Below, piece after piece: positions 7,786 to 19,359 of a stretch of DNA of 64,000 nt. The notes under the pieces were generated by a model. That model made no database searches, was not told where the DNA came from, and saw nothing but the letters and a program-made list of their open reading frames with translations. Origin of the DNA: Paenibacillus amylolyticus. GTDB lineage: Bacteria > Bacillota > Bacilli > Paenibacillales > Paenibacillaceae. The first letter of the stretch is position 1. Every line of letters starts with the position of its first letter. A program made the translations under genes and the position numbers. The stretch spans positions 2,976,001 through 3,040,000 of the forward strand of contig NZ_CP121451.1 of NCBI RefSeq assembly GCF_029689945.1. Direction: 5' to 3'.

Positions 7786-9212
7786 TTTAAGCTGTACCCT
7801 GTAGAGTAGACACTTTAAAAAAGTCTCACTATGGGGTATTTTTGTTGTATACCATGAACGAGACAAGGACGGAGAACGATTAATTGAGTAAAAAAACATT
7901 TACAGCACGCGAAATAGAGCGACTTGCTACAAATCCATATGTGAAATCTGTATCGATTAAGGGAATCACTTATACGGACGAGTTCAAACAACTCTTTATT
8001 ACATCGAATCAGCAAGGAAAGATGCCTAGAGAGATTTTTGAGACTTGTGGATTTGACGTTCAGATCATTGGGATGACTCGGATCAAAGCCGCAGCTGACC
8101 GATGGAGAGCGACATACAACGAACAAGGGGCTCTAGGCTTACAAGATGCACGAGGCAAACATTCAAGAAGACCTATACAACGAGAGTTAATCTTGGCAGA
8201 GAAGAACGCGAAACTCGAAGCGTAGATCCACCTGCTCCAAGCAGAGAACGAACTCTTAAAAAAGATTCGCTTGGCCGAACGGGGGTGAGCAACGAGTAAA
8301 ATTAACGCCTGGTCTTCGATATAGGTTAATCCGAACCGTGAAATACCATCTCCAGCGAATGGTGAGTGTTCTGTGTGAGACTGCAGGGGTCTCCAAAAGC
8401 AGATATTACCGATACGGAAACACTTCAGCCATTAATAAACACACTCAGAAGGAACGGATAGATAAGGAAATAGGTGTACACATCCGTCGAGCCTTCCAAT
8501 TTAAAAAACGTAACAAGGGCGCTCGTTCCATCAAGATGACGCTGGAAGGACAATTTCAGATCTTCTGGAATCTCAAGCGCATCTGAAGAATCATGAAAAA
8601 ATACGATATCGTATGCCCTTATCGAAAAGCAAATACGTACAAACGAATGATGAAGGCAACCCATGAGCATCGAACCATGCCAACCTGTTACACGTAACTT
8701 CAAACAAGGTATCCCGGGCAAAGTACTTCTAACGGATAAGGGAAGCGAGCCTATCTGTCTACTATTAAGGATAGTTCCACCAATGAAATTTTGGCTTATC
8801 ATGTGTCGGGTCGAATGACGATGGATCTGGCGACAAACACGTTGCTTCACTTACAGAAAAATCGAAAATTCAAGAAAAGCCAAGACGCCTTCATTCATTC
8901 CGATCAAGGTACTCACTACACTCATCCAGATTTTCAGAAGAAAGTGAAACGTATAGTGCTTGGGCAATCCATGTCCAGACGAGGAAACTGCTGGGATAAT
9001 GCACCGAAGGAGTCGTTTTTTGGTCATTTTAAGGATGAAACTTCATTAAAGAGCTATGCTACGTTGGACGAAGTCAAACGAGAAGTTAAAGCCTATATGA
9101 CCTACTACAACCACATTAGATACCAGTGGAACCTCCCCTGTACAATACAGAGATCATGCTCTTGGAGCAGTATAGTTTTTTAGAAATGTCCTTTACATAG
9201 GGTACAGTTTAG
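7786..9212 (+). mobile_element. Decayed IS3-family (IS150-group) insertion sequence
   Basis: Imperfect terminal inverted repeats bound the element: the left end (7786-7815) and the right end (9183-9212, complement) share CTGTACCCT plus flanking matches. Inside are broken orfA and orfB of an IS3-type transposase. A possible target duplication (TTTGG at 7781-7785, TTTGT at 9213-9217) is imperfect. The transposase carries several stops, so the element should be immobile by itself. Confidence 0.75.
7884..9183 (+). pseudogene. IS3-family transposase orfA/orfB, broken
   Basis: OrfA begins at TTG 7884 with the helix-turn-helix protein KKTFTAREIERLATNPYVKS. It reaches an in-frame TAG at 8223 inside the leucine zipper (KLEA stop IHLLQAENELLKKI). 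OrfB can be followed from about 8300 (RLIRTVKYHLQRMVSVLCE) through stops near 8584 and 8696 and a damaged segment to the DDE catalytic core. The first Asp lies in LLTD, the second in IHSDQGTHYTHPDF, and the Glu in NAPKESFFGHFKDE. Catalytic residues persist, but the frame is interrupted at several points by stops and a small internal loss. Confidence 0.8.
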
Positions 9213-9572
9213 TTTGTGTTACTACCTAATAAATATGTTTTTAGATAGCAAGTTGAAAATCACCAGTTCTCATATGAATGTGTATAGAATCATTTAATAT
9301 GCACTAATATATTAAATGATTTACATATTACATTTAAAACTATATAGAACAATATTTATAGATTTGTATAACGAAATTGGTTTTTTTTTCGACAAAAAAA
9401 GACGATAAACTACAAAATAAACCTATTTATTATTGGAGATGAATAGACGATAATGATAAAGCTATTTAGAAACTATTGAATGAAAAGGAGTGAGTCTTAA
9501 CGGTGTAAAGAGAAGGTTTCGTATTTATAGAAGTAAATGACAATATTATAGTAAGGGTGAATACTCTAAATA
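9213..9572 (+). other. AT-rich upstream region with a 12-bp inverted repeat
   Basis: No gene is seen here. ATCATTTAATAT (9289-9300) is perfectly repeated in inverse at 9309-9320 around an 8-base loop, followed by AT-rich sequence that probably holds the promoter of the RCC1-type gene. A weak GGTG precedes the ATG at 9573. Confidence 0.5.
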
Positions 9573-11091
9573 ATGAAAATTAAAACAGCTTTTAAGTTAT
9601 TAATTTCTCTAAGTCTAATTTCAACAATGAGTGTTACAAGTATCGTTCAAGCAGAGGGTAACAAAGCTGAAAAAGCAGTTAATCAGATATCAATAGGAAC
9701 TGAGCATTTCTTGGTACTGGGTAGGGATGGAACTGTATGGTCAGCAGGACAAAATAGTGGCCAATTGGGAAGAGAATCTGATGCAGTATTCGACGACCTA
9801 AAAGCTATTCCATCCGCAAAAGATATGGTTGGTATTTCTACAGGGAAATTCAGCAGTTATGGTATTACCAAGAATGGTAAGGTATTAAACTGGCAGTCCT
9901 CTTCTTCCAAATTTGATTCAATTTATTCTTCATTAAATAACGTGAAAACGGTAGTCGATGGATATACCTATTATGCAGTTCTGACTACGGAGGGAACCGT
10001 TTGGACGTGGGGGGCGGGTTATTACGGACAATTAGGACTGGGGGATCGTAAGCAACATGATGTACCTACACTAGTCCCGAATTTAGATAAAGTCACTGAG
10101 ATAGCTGTTGTAGGCCAAACCACATTTGCAATTCAAGAGGACGGTACGTTATGGGGATGGGGATTTAATGGTACTTATCAATTAGGTAATGGGAATACTG
10201 AGGAAAGTTTAGTTCCTGTTCGGATTGAAATTCCAACAAAGATCAAGCATATCTACTCCAATTTTAACAATACCGTTGCGGTGATCGACGTAAACGACAA
10301 TGTATGGATGTGGGGTAGTAATAGCGATGGAGAACTAGGAGATGGAACGAAAGAATCCATAAAGTCACCAGCGATTAATGATGGATTGGGTAAAGTTAAA
10401 CAACTGGCCTTTGGTCGATCCCATGTGCTTGCTCTTAAAAAAGATGGAACTGTGTGGGCATGGGGGGAAATAGGTACGGACAGCTAGGTGACGGAACTAC
10501 GGTGAATCGCTTGCTCCCTATCCAAGTACCCGGCTTATCGGAAGTGGACTCCATAGCAGCAGGGAATGGATACATCAGTGGTGCAGTTAGTAAATCTTCT
10601 CAAATTTATATCTGGGGGAAGGATGTAAGATCATTGAACGCAAAAAGCTTAACCTCGCCTCATCAAATTACTATTGATGATCAACCAAAAGAAATGGTGA
10701 CGATAGATAAGCCTGTGAATCTGATACTTAAAGTAATGAACTCCTCTACTGTTCAATTGTCATGGGATCAACCAAAGGCACAAAATGAGCTTGAAGATGG
10801 GTACAACATCTACCAGAACAACGTGCTGATCGGAAGTACCAAAGAGAAAAATTATGTTATTAATAATCTGGATGCAACCAAAGAGTATAACTTTTATATC
10901 ACAACGAAGGATACATCAGGCAAAGAATCCGAAGCAAGTAACACGGTGAAAAGAGAGGGATTGAGAAATATACTTACATCTATAATTCTTCAGGACAGCT
11001 TAAGGACATCTTGTTTGAATCGGGTAAGAAAATAACTTATGAATACGATAAAAATGGGAATTTGAAAAAAACTACTTTAGTCAACCCATAG
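9573..11091 (+). CDS. Secreted RCC1-repeat / fibronectin type III protein with YD-repeat tail (two frameshifts)
   Basis: A signal peptide (residues 1-27, ending IVQA) is followed by about six RCC1 blades of the form DGTVWxWGxNxxGQLG, one fibronectin type III domain (TVQLSWDQPKAQNELEDGYN to TKDTSGKESEAS) and a short RHS-like tail (YTYIYNSSGQLKD, then ESGKKITYEYDKNGNLKK) ending at TAG 11089-11091. The frame is broken at the GGGGGG run near 10463-10468 and again at AAAA near 10954. One added base at each point restores a single protein of about 505 residues. RCC1 propellers mediate protein or surface contacts. The tail matches that of the remnant at 11741-12000 and resembles the RHS gene downstream. 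Confidence 0.75.
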
Positions 11092-11138
11092 ACTATGAGC
11101 AATTGTAGCCACTAATTAGTGAACAGAGCGAAATCTAG

Positions 11139-11415
11139 TTGAAACATTATAAAGTGAAGAAGCTTATCAATATTATTCTTGTCTTTTCAGTAGTGCTAGG
11201 TCTTTTCGGAAACGGGATACTGGCGACTACATATGCAGAAGAGAAAAACGAACAAACTATTTCTACAGGCCAAAATCCTTCTCCGTTTGAGTCTGTACCT
11301 CTGATTGCTGAGCAGTTTAATATAACGGAAGACTTTATCGAGGGTTACCTGCATCAGGATTACACGTTGAATGAAATTCATTAGTTCTCTATATAAAGCT
11401 AGAGAGTAACCTCCC
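11139..11415 (+). pseudogene. N-terminal remnant of an RHS protein
   Basis: A signal peptide (LINIILVFSVVLGLFGNGIL) is followed by a helical segment, LIAEQFNITEDFIEGYLHQD then YTLNEI, that parallels the start of the intact RHS gene (ILIDEFGTTTSFIQRYLDQG then YNLNEI). It stops at 11382-11384. A shifted frame still reads LYKARE just after, matching FYKARE of the intact copy. This is the start of an older RHS copy that has lost its body. Confidence 0.7.
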
Positions 11416-11444
11416 AGCCATTTCGGACGGTAATCAGGAGCGAA

Positions 11445-11745
11445 ATGCCACACTCGAATATGTGTTATCAAAACGCATATCTAACTCGTCTAAACATGAT
11501 GGTTTCCGATGTGGATGGTCAAACAACACTTATAAGTTCATTATCGGAATATGACTTGTCTACGGGTGCATTAATTGCATCTACGGATGTAGAGCAACGT
11601 ACAACAAAATATGGTTTGGATGCAATTGGTAGAACCGTTGAAGTGACACAACAGGGAGGAACTACGCTCCGTGCGGATTACGACCATATCAACAATACGA
11701 TCAAAGTGACGGATGAGCTTGGTCAGCAACGATTGAACAAATGGA
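11445..11745 (+). pseudogene. Internal YD-repeat fragment of an RHS protein
   Basis: The frame reading VSDVDGQTTLISSLSEYDLS, TTKYGLDAIGRTVEVTQQGG and VTDELGQQRLNKWN aligns with the segment of the intact RHS gene at about 15540-15790 (TTDVDGKKS, YGYDALGRIIQV, VTDENGQKRITKWN). It breaks off at the WN where the Fn3 remnant begins, so two different gene pieces are joined at about 11741. Confidence 0.7.
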
Positions 11746-12000
11746 ATTTCTACTCGGAAACACTAAAGAAAGAAAGGATATCGTTGAGAACTTGGATCCA
11801 GTTCAAGAGCACCAATTTTATGTAACGATCAAAGGTGTGTTAGGTAATGAATCTGATCCGAGCAAGGTCGCGGTAAAGAAGAAAAACAAAAATATAGTTA
11901 TACGTAAAACTCAGCAGGTCAATAGTTAAGCGTAATATATGAATCTGGGAAAAAGGTTATTTATGAATACGATAAGAATGGAAACTTAAAAAAAAATTAA
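11741..12000 (+). pseudogene. Fn3 plus YD-tail remnant
   Basis: LLGNTKERKDIVENLDPVQE followed by HQFYVTIKGVLGNESDPSKV resembles the second half of the Fn3 domain in the RCC1 protein (IGSTKEKNYVINNLDATKEY). The tail ESGKKVIYEYDKNGNLKK appears again, but with in-frame stops before it (YSYT stop NSAGQ stop). It is a degenerate copy of the RCC1-gene 3' end. Confidence 0.7.
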
Positions 12001-12148
12001 TATTATAAATCCAGCTACACTCTTACTAACGGTTAAATTTAACAAAGTCCTAACAGAACAGTTTATACTTTTTCCATCTTGGTATTTAGGCATTTCTATG
12101 TTCGACCTGCACCTTATCCTTTATTTAATTCGAAACGGAGAGAAACTT

Positions 12149-15100
12149 TTGAAGTATCTTATAAAGAAAACTATATCCATCATTCTGATCGTTGCAGTAC
12201 TGTCAGGTTTGATGGGAAATGTTATACCTACGATTTCATACGCCGAAGATCAGGGTCCTTCACCTGAAACCATTCAAATCCTCATTGATGAATTCGGTAC
12301 TACGACTTCTTTCATCCAACGCTACTTAGATCAAGGGTACAATCTGAATGAAATAATAGCCGCGTTTTACAAAGCAAGAGAGAGCGGACTATCTTTTGAT
12401 GAGGCTCTCCGAGCAATCCACCCTGAAGAGGTCAACGAATCTGCTACTGTTACCAGTGATGTCTATACGGACCCCCTCATTGAAAATGAAGCTTCAATTA
12501 TCAGTGTCGAAGCAGATCAATCCGGAATTATGCAGCGATACGATACTTTTACGGTGACTGAAGAAGTCTATACCAATACTCCTACAGACCCTAGCTCGGA
12601 GAATAGTGAGAATAACGAGGAAAAGATAACCGAAGAAGAGGAAGATTCCTCGGCACAACCTCCCGATTTTGTCATACCTAATCCGAACGAAACAGAACCT
12701 GAGCCCGAACAAGAGCCGGAGTCATCACTCCCGGAGGATGCTAATCAAGTTGATGAAGGTAATCAAGGAGAAAAAATAACTTCCGATTCGAAAGATACGG
12801 ATAACAATGATAAAGAAACATCTACAGATGAAGAGAAAAGCGACTCTGAGGAATCGGAAATCATTCAGCCGCTAGCTGCTTCTACAAGTATTCCTGAACC
12901 AGGGAAACATGTCTCTGAAAAAGCACCCGTGTTTGACCGGAAATCGTTTAATGAAGCGCCTTACAGTGTTGGTGAAAATGGCGAAACGATCTCCACACTC
13001 AGTGGGGACTTATTCTGGAACATACGGATGCCACTTTACCTGGACGAGGAGGCATGTCTTTTAATCTCGAAAGACAATATAATTCGACCTCAGCGCAATT
13101 CTATGATATGGACGTAGGCTATAACACATACGAATATCCTATTTACCAGTACTTCGTTGCGTATAATGCCGTGAAGAAAAAGAAGATTCCAATCTATCAT
13201 GTCAAGTACACGGAGAATATGTGGATTCAGTGGGACAACAATGGGGATGGTAATGTTGATTCTGAAACAGCAATCATTGAAACGAACACGATAAAAAAAG
13301 GGACATATACAACCGAATCCGAAGCCAAAGAAGTGGCCAGTCATCGAATCGTGTACTTTACTGAGCCTGAACCACTTTACGTACAAAAAACTCAATATAA
13401 CAATCAAGATAGCTTTCCAGCCAGCCTGGCCTATAACGAAGGTGGATTCATTGGTACGTTGAGCAAGTCTGGAAGCGCAAAAGTTGTCTCGGCCAATATA
13501 CACCGTCCCAAACAATTACAGCACCGCAACAGACATGTATCAATTCAATTGTGGGGAAATATGATTCTAAAGGTAATTGGGTACAAACTGGAACGGAAAG
13601 TCCATGTCCACAAACCAAGACTGCCACGGTGCAGGGTAAAACGATCACATTAACACGTACCTCTGTAACGAATACAAAGGCTTGTCCTTCACCAAATACA
13701 GCGGGAGCAAATTATCAATGTACCAAGTCATGGACAGCTTATTACAACGGATCTGTGACTATACCAGCTTCAGATACACGTAGTTATTCCCAATCGTATG
13801 CAGGGACTGTAGAAAAACCAGGATATTACTCATCTCGAAGATATGATCCATGGGTGAATTTGGGGAACGGCGCTAAACAACGTAGAGTATACAATGTGAA
13901 CGAAAATCCTTGGGTCGAAACGGAGATCACCGAAGGAAGTGCGGTGGCAACTACGCTAGCTACAGATGGCACTGAATTATGGTCTCAAGCTAATACTTGG
14001 AAAGAAGCATTTAATGCAAATCCCGGTTTCCCGATACCTTATCCGTTTGACGATGGATATAACTACTACATCGCAGCACAACCTGCTGGGGAAATACGCG
14101 CCTATCAAGTAGGAAGCAACACAGATGTAACCTACTTTAACAAAGCGGTTCCTGCAGCAACCGATAAACGTGCACCGCTCGGAAAAGGTTGGTCTTGGAA
14201 ATTACCTTATATTGAAAAAGAAAATGATAAGTCGTTTGCTGTGATGGCCGATGGTGGACGATATGAAATTGTGGGCAGCAAACTTAAAGGGACAGACTGG
14301 GAAGGCACTACTATTACTTCAAATGCTTCAGTAACTGTGAACGGAGAAACATCCCAACAGGTTATTACCTCAGCGGATGGACTCTCCAAACAATACTTCA
14401 CTGCTGATGGACGCTTACTTCAACTTTCTGATTCCCGGCAGAATGACATTCAATTCATTTATGAACAAAATGCCACCTATCAAAGTAAATTACTGACGCA
14501 GGTCAAGGATGCCATTGGTAACACAATCCGGATTGATTACTCTCCATCAGCCGTGACGATCCGGCAAGGCGAACGTACTGTTACGTATCAAAAGAAAGCC
14601 CAAAACGGGATTGAGTTACTGGATTCAGTCATTGACCCATTAGGTCGCAAAACGACCTATTCGTATAAAATGGCTGATGCGAAGTTTAACTTGCTTGGCT
14701 TTAGCCCGGAACGTGCAGTATCTAATCCGTATGCCTTGCTGTCCTCTGTACAGCATCAAACTGGAGCAAAGACCTTTTATGAATACGAGAACTCTGCTGT
14801 GAAACGCTATATCGGTGCTGATTCTCTGAATGAAGCATACCGGGTGCTCAGCCGTAAGGATCAGTTAACCTATGAAAATGGTACAACTGAAGATTACAAT
14901 CGACAAACAGTAAGTTATACCTCAGACCTAGGTGCAAGTTACGGGAAAAAGAGTACTTTTGGGGCTACTATTCGTGATGGACTGACCGAGACACAATATG
15001 CGTACCGCAAAGAAGTCTCTAGTATAGATGCACCAGCTTCCTACTACCTCGATCGAATGACAGCTAGCGGGGAAGGACTTATCCGAACAACGGCATATAA

Positions 15101-18100
15101 TTATGAAAAAATGGTCAAAGACCATAGTCTTGCTGCCACCGAACCAACTACAGTAACTGTCACGGATAACCAAACGAAGGATACCATGACTTCAACGATA
15201 CAGTATGACGATTACGGCAATGTAACATACCAGAAAGATGCAACTGGGAAAACTGTAACTAGTACTTATGATGATAATAGACACTGGCTAACTAGCATAA
15301 CGGAGACAGTAGACTCCTCTAATAAAAAGTTCAGTGTATTAGAACGAAACATACAAGGAGACATTACACAAATTGTCAGTCGCAAAAACAATGTGAGTGG
15401 GGAGATCATCAGTCAAGCTGCTTACACATATGACACGTATAGTAACTTGCTTGTACAGCGATTAAAGAATGGAACTCAGGAACAGGCTACGACAGTGGAA
15501 TATGATTCTATCCAAGCCTATCCAGTTAAAAAAAGTACCATTACAACAGATGTAGACGGGAAAAAGAGTACTGTAACGACAACTACAAACTATCATCCAG
15601 CTGACGGTAACTTGATGAGTTCTGTGGATGCAGTCCAACGGACGACTGCATATGGATACGATGCACTCGGGCGGATCATTCAAGTTAATCAAACAGATGG
15701 TAGCGTCTTGCGTGTAACTTATGACGATAACGGAAACCGGATCACCGTTACTGATGAAAATGGTCAGAAACGGATAACAAAGTGGAATGCGCTTGGTCAA
15801 AGGATTGAAACAGGATATTACAAGGGATCGAGTTATATAATCGCTTCTCGTACCGGATATGATCCTTACGGACGAGAGATTTGGAGCGAAGATAGTTTAG
15901 GTAATCGGACTAGTTCGGAATATGATGCTTGGAACCGGATCGTATCGACAATTGGTGCGGATGGTTCAATAAAAACCGTGAAATATAATGATACAGACCG
16001 TACTGCAAAAACGACAGATGCCGAAGGGTATGTACAGATTCAAACCTTTGACCGTTGGGGGCAAATGATTAAGGTAGAAGAAAAAGCCCAGCAAGAAAAG
16101 GAGATTAGGTTACTGCAAAAACTGATATACGATGTAATTAGCGGAAAGTTACTAGAAGAAACGGATGGCAAAGAACAAACTACTTCGAACAGTTATGATA
16201 TCCAAGGACAATTAACTGAGGTAAAAAGTCCGAACGGTGAACAAACACGTTATGCTTATGACATGTTGGGCAATCTCGTTCAAACAACTGACGCAGCTGG
16301 AAATGTCAAGCAAAGTCGATACGATGAATTAGGGCGCCGAATTCAAACAACGGACAAACTGGGTAATACCACGAAAAGTTATTTTAATCCAGACGGTACT
16401 TTAAGTCGTTTTATTGATCGAAACGGAAATAATTTTTCGTATGCTTATGATGAACGAGGTAATCTGCTCGCTAAACATAGTCCAGAAGAGATCATTCAAT
16501 TCCAGGTAAATCGGGTAGGTCAGCGGACGAGTATGACTGATCAAACGGGGACTACGACATATGAATATGACTCTGCAACCGAACAGCTAAAACGAATGAC
16601 TTATCCAGACGGCAAACAAACAACGTTCGAATATGATAGCAATGGTAGTCGCACATCTATGACTGGGCCATTCGGGACAACCGTCTATTACAGCTATGAT
16701 ACGATGAACCGACTTATCTCGGTAGGGACTGCAAAGGATATCCCAGATATGCAGTACAAATACTATATGAACGGTTTGAGCCGAGAAGCGAATGCAAAAA
16801 ATGGGGTTCAAGATTTAAAAACATACCAAGGCCTAGATTTGATTGGTTTGAATCAGGTACAAAGCCAGCTGGAATTGGATAGCTATGTTTATGACTACGA
16901 TAACAACAAAAACATCGTAAATCGTGTACATGGTGAGACGACAGACACATTCTCATATGATAAACTCGATCGAATTTTGAAATCCACCGTAAGTCAAGAA
17001 GAATACACTTATGATAACCAAGGTAATCGCTTGACAATGACTACTGATACGGAGTTTGAGGTAGAAGATCGTGATTATACGTATGATATGAGAGACCGCC
17101 TAATTTCTGTGCAAAAGAATGCTAAGCAAGTGAGTTACAAATATAATGGTGACAACTTGCTAGTTGAACGTACAGAAAATGGTAAAGTAACCCGCTACTA
17201 TTATGATGATAACGCACAAATTATAGCAGAAGCGGAAGTTAGCAATAGTACCCCATCACTTAAAGCGAATTATATTCGAGGCACAAAGTTAGAGGCAATT
17301 CAATATGCAGATGGTACGAAAGCCTATGTGCAATCCAATGGCCATGGTGATATCACAGAACTGCGAGATGAACAAGGGAAATTATTGAATCAATATGATT
17401 ACGATATTTGGGGTAACATCGTAACAAAAGAGGAAATGGTTCATAATCCATTCCGATATGCTGGAGAACTGTGGGACGATACAACCAAACTTCAATATTT
17501 ACGAGCTCGTTGGTACGATCCTACAATGGGACGGTTTATCAATGAAGATACATTTGAAGGAGAAATAACTGACCCTCAGAGTCAGAACGTATATTCATAT
17601 GTAAGCAATAATCCACTAAAGTATGTTGATCCGAGTGGGCATATTAAAGATTCAACGTACTATGAGATCGAGTTTATGTTGAAAGAATCTATGTCGTTAA
17701 AAAGTAAATCAGCTGAATACTGGAGCAATCGTAGCCAGCTTGGAGTTATTTTCCAGAAGGTTTACGGCGATCGTGATAATATGACGTTTAAATTCCGCTA
17801 TGGATTATTAACTCAAACAAGTCCTTACCCTCAAAATAACACGAAAGGAAATGCGGATTGGGCAAGACAAGTACTACTGGCAGATCTAGACGCTTATACT
17901 GATCGAACTTGGGCCTTAGCACAATCTGTTGAAAGCATAATTTACTCTGCCACTGGACTTGTCGGATCAACTAAAGGAAAGGTAATTATCAAAGGATGTA
18001 ATTGTTTTACAGCTGGAACGAAGGTGAAAACCGATGAAGGTCAAAAGAATATCGAAGATATTGAAATTGGAGACATGGTTCTAGCCAAAGACGAAAATAA

Positions 18101-18696
18101 TCCAAATGGAAAAGTAGGCTATAAAGAAGTTACTAATCTGTTTCGAAATCAGCGAGATGATATTATTAAATTGTATGCTGGCGACCAAATTATAGAGACG
18201 ACTGACAATCATCCGTTTTGGGTAGAAGGTAAAGGTTGGGTCTTTGCTAACGAGCTGCATGGGGGACAAACTTCTCAAGGCAGACGGAAGCAGCCTTTCC
18301 ATTCGTAAGGTAGAGTTTGTCAAACTGAATGAGCCAGTCATAGTTTACAACTTTACAGTTGCAGACTATCATACGTATTATGTAACAGATTTAGGAATTT
18401 GGGTTCACAACACAGAATGTAGTTTAAGTGCAAGGACTCTCGCCACGATGGGCAAAACTAATACAAAAATTGCAGGCCTGGAAGGCAGTTATATTTCTAA
18501 AAATACTGCACTATTTACGGCTGTAGAGTTTGTGGGACCAGGATATACTAAAGGTACAGCTGCTAACGGTTATACAACTTATGTGAGTAAAGATGGGAGA
18601 TATGTTGCAAGATACGGATATAAAAAACACGGAGGTCTAGAACTAAACCTGGAGGATACTCGTACAAACGGTAACTTCCATATTAGTGTTAAGTGA
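12149..18696 (+). CDS. RHS/YD-repeat polymorphic toxin with Hint domain and unassigned C-terminal domain (three frameshifts)
   Basis: The rejoined protein is roughly 2180 residues. In order it has a signal peptide (KKTISIILIVAVLSGLMGN); a helical N-terminal segment; a very acidic Glu/Asp/Pro-rich linker (12570-12860); an RHS entry region (HTDATLPGRGGMSFNLERQY); and more than twenty YD repeats (14750-17400). The conserved RHS core follows (YAGELWDDTTKLQYLRARWY, GRFINEDTFE, NPLKYVDPSGH near 17460-17640), then a pretoxin Hint domain (NCFTAGTKVKTDEGQKNIED through TTDNHPFWVEGKGWV to YHTYYVTDLGIWVHNT, about 18000-18415). The last ~93 residues (18416-18696) should be the toxin; I recognise no family. 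TTG 12149 follows CGGAGAG. Breaks lie near 13012, 13496 and in GGGGG at 18261-18265. The Imm8-type gene follows after 20 bases. Confidence 0.85.
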
Positions 18697-18716
18697 CATG
18701 AAGGAGAGGGATACTT

Positions 18717-19100
18717 TTGGTTATACCAGTATTGAAAGATATAGAAGCATATGAAGTATCAGATGGCTTGAAAGGTACAAAATTAAGATGTACTGCCTAT
18801 ATAGCTGAAGAAGAAGACATTGGTTCAGATTGCTTCCATTTTCAAGTTTTATCTCCCGAGTATGTGGTAAGTTATCTAAATGAAAACCAAAATATGTTCA
18901 ACGGAAGAGCCACGTTTATTTCTGAAGAATTTGATTTAGAGATGATAAAAGTTGAAATAATTAATATTCTGAAAGATTGCATTCGACCTACATGGGAAGA
19001 AGTCGCACTAGCCATTAACCGTTTTTTAAGATGGGAATATGATAATATTAAATTCTTATCAGAAAGTGAAATATTATCAGAAATAAATCAGAATAAATAA
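18717..19100 (+). CDS. Imm8-family immunity protein
   Basis: The 127-residue cytoplasmic protein has the layout of Immunity protein 8: a central SDCFHFQVLSPEYVVSYL strand region, a long-helix segment (FDLEMIKVEIINILKDC) and the ending TWEEVALAINRFLRWEYDNI. It starts at TTG 18717 behind AAGGAGA, 20 bases after the RHS toxin stop, so the two are almost certainly co-transcribed. The protein should neutralise the RHS C-terminal toxin domain in the producing cell. Position and family resemblance agree; the pairing itself is inferred. Confidence 0.72.
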   Translation: MVIPVLKDIEAYEVSDGLKGTKLRCTAYIAEEEDIGSDCFHFQVLSPEYVVSYLNENQNMFNGRATFISEEFDLEMIKVEIINILKDCIRPTWEEVALAINRFLRWEYDNIKFLSESEILSEINQNK

Positions 19101-19174
19101 TTCCTGTTGAAAAACTTATATTCGACCATATAAGTTTTGAGAGATTGCAGGGTTAAGCAAGTACCTGCTGTCGG

Positions 19175-19358
19175 GGGACAAGAACATATTCCCATTGAAA
19201 GTCGCTAATTTAGCGGCTTTTTTATTTATCTGTACAAGTTCTTGTCCCATGTCAAGGACAAGAACTTGTACAGATTACTGTATTTGACAAGAACATGTTC
19301 CTAGTCCTTTAACGGTACAAGTTCTTGTCAACCGACAGACGATGTTGACAAGTACAGG
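19175..19358. repeat. Cluster of GACAAGAAC / GTTCTTGTC inverted and direct repeats
   Basis: Five or more copies of a GACAAGAAC core occur in both orientations: 19177-19185, 19239-19247 (inverse), 19257-19265, 19286-19294 and 19321-19329 (inverse), with a weaker GACAAGTAC near 19347. Two of them form a perfect 20-bp inverted repeat, 19228-19247 against 19256-19275, around an 8-base spacer. The array lies just beyond the toxin-immunity pair and contains no gene. It could be a recombination or protein-binding site; nothing in the sequence decides which. Confidence 0.7.
19200..19228 (+). terminator. Terminator after the toxin-immunity operon
   Basis: A short stem, CGCTAA / TTAGCG, is followed by GCTTTTTTATTT, 100 bases after the immunity gene stop. 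Confidence 0.65.
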
Positions 19359-19359
19359 A

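Noticed and set aside
7627..7899. 90-residue minus-strand frame over the GC-rich fragment
   Set aside because: It is out of phase with the recognisable monooxygenase reading and has Arg/Pro/His-rich shadow composition.
19175..19358. CRISPR-like repeat array
   Set aside because: Repeats occur in both orientations with irregular spacing and no uniform spacers; no cas genes are present.
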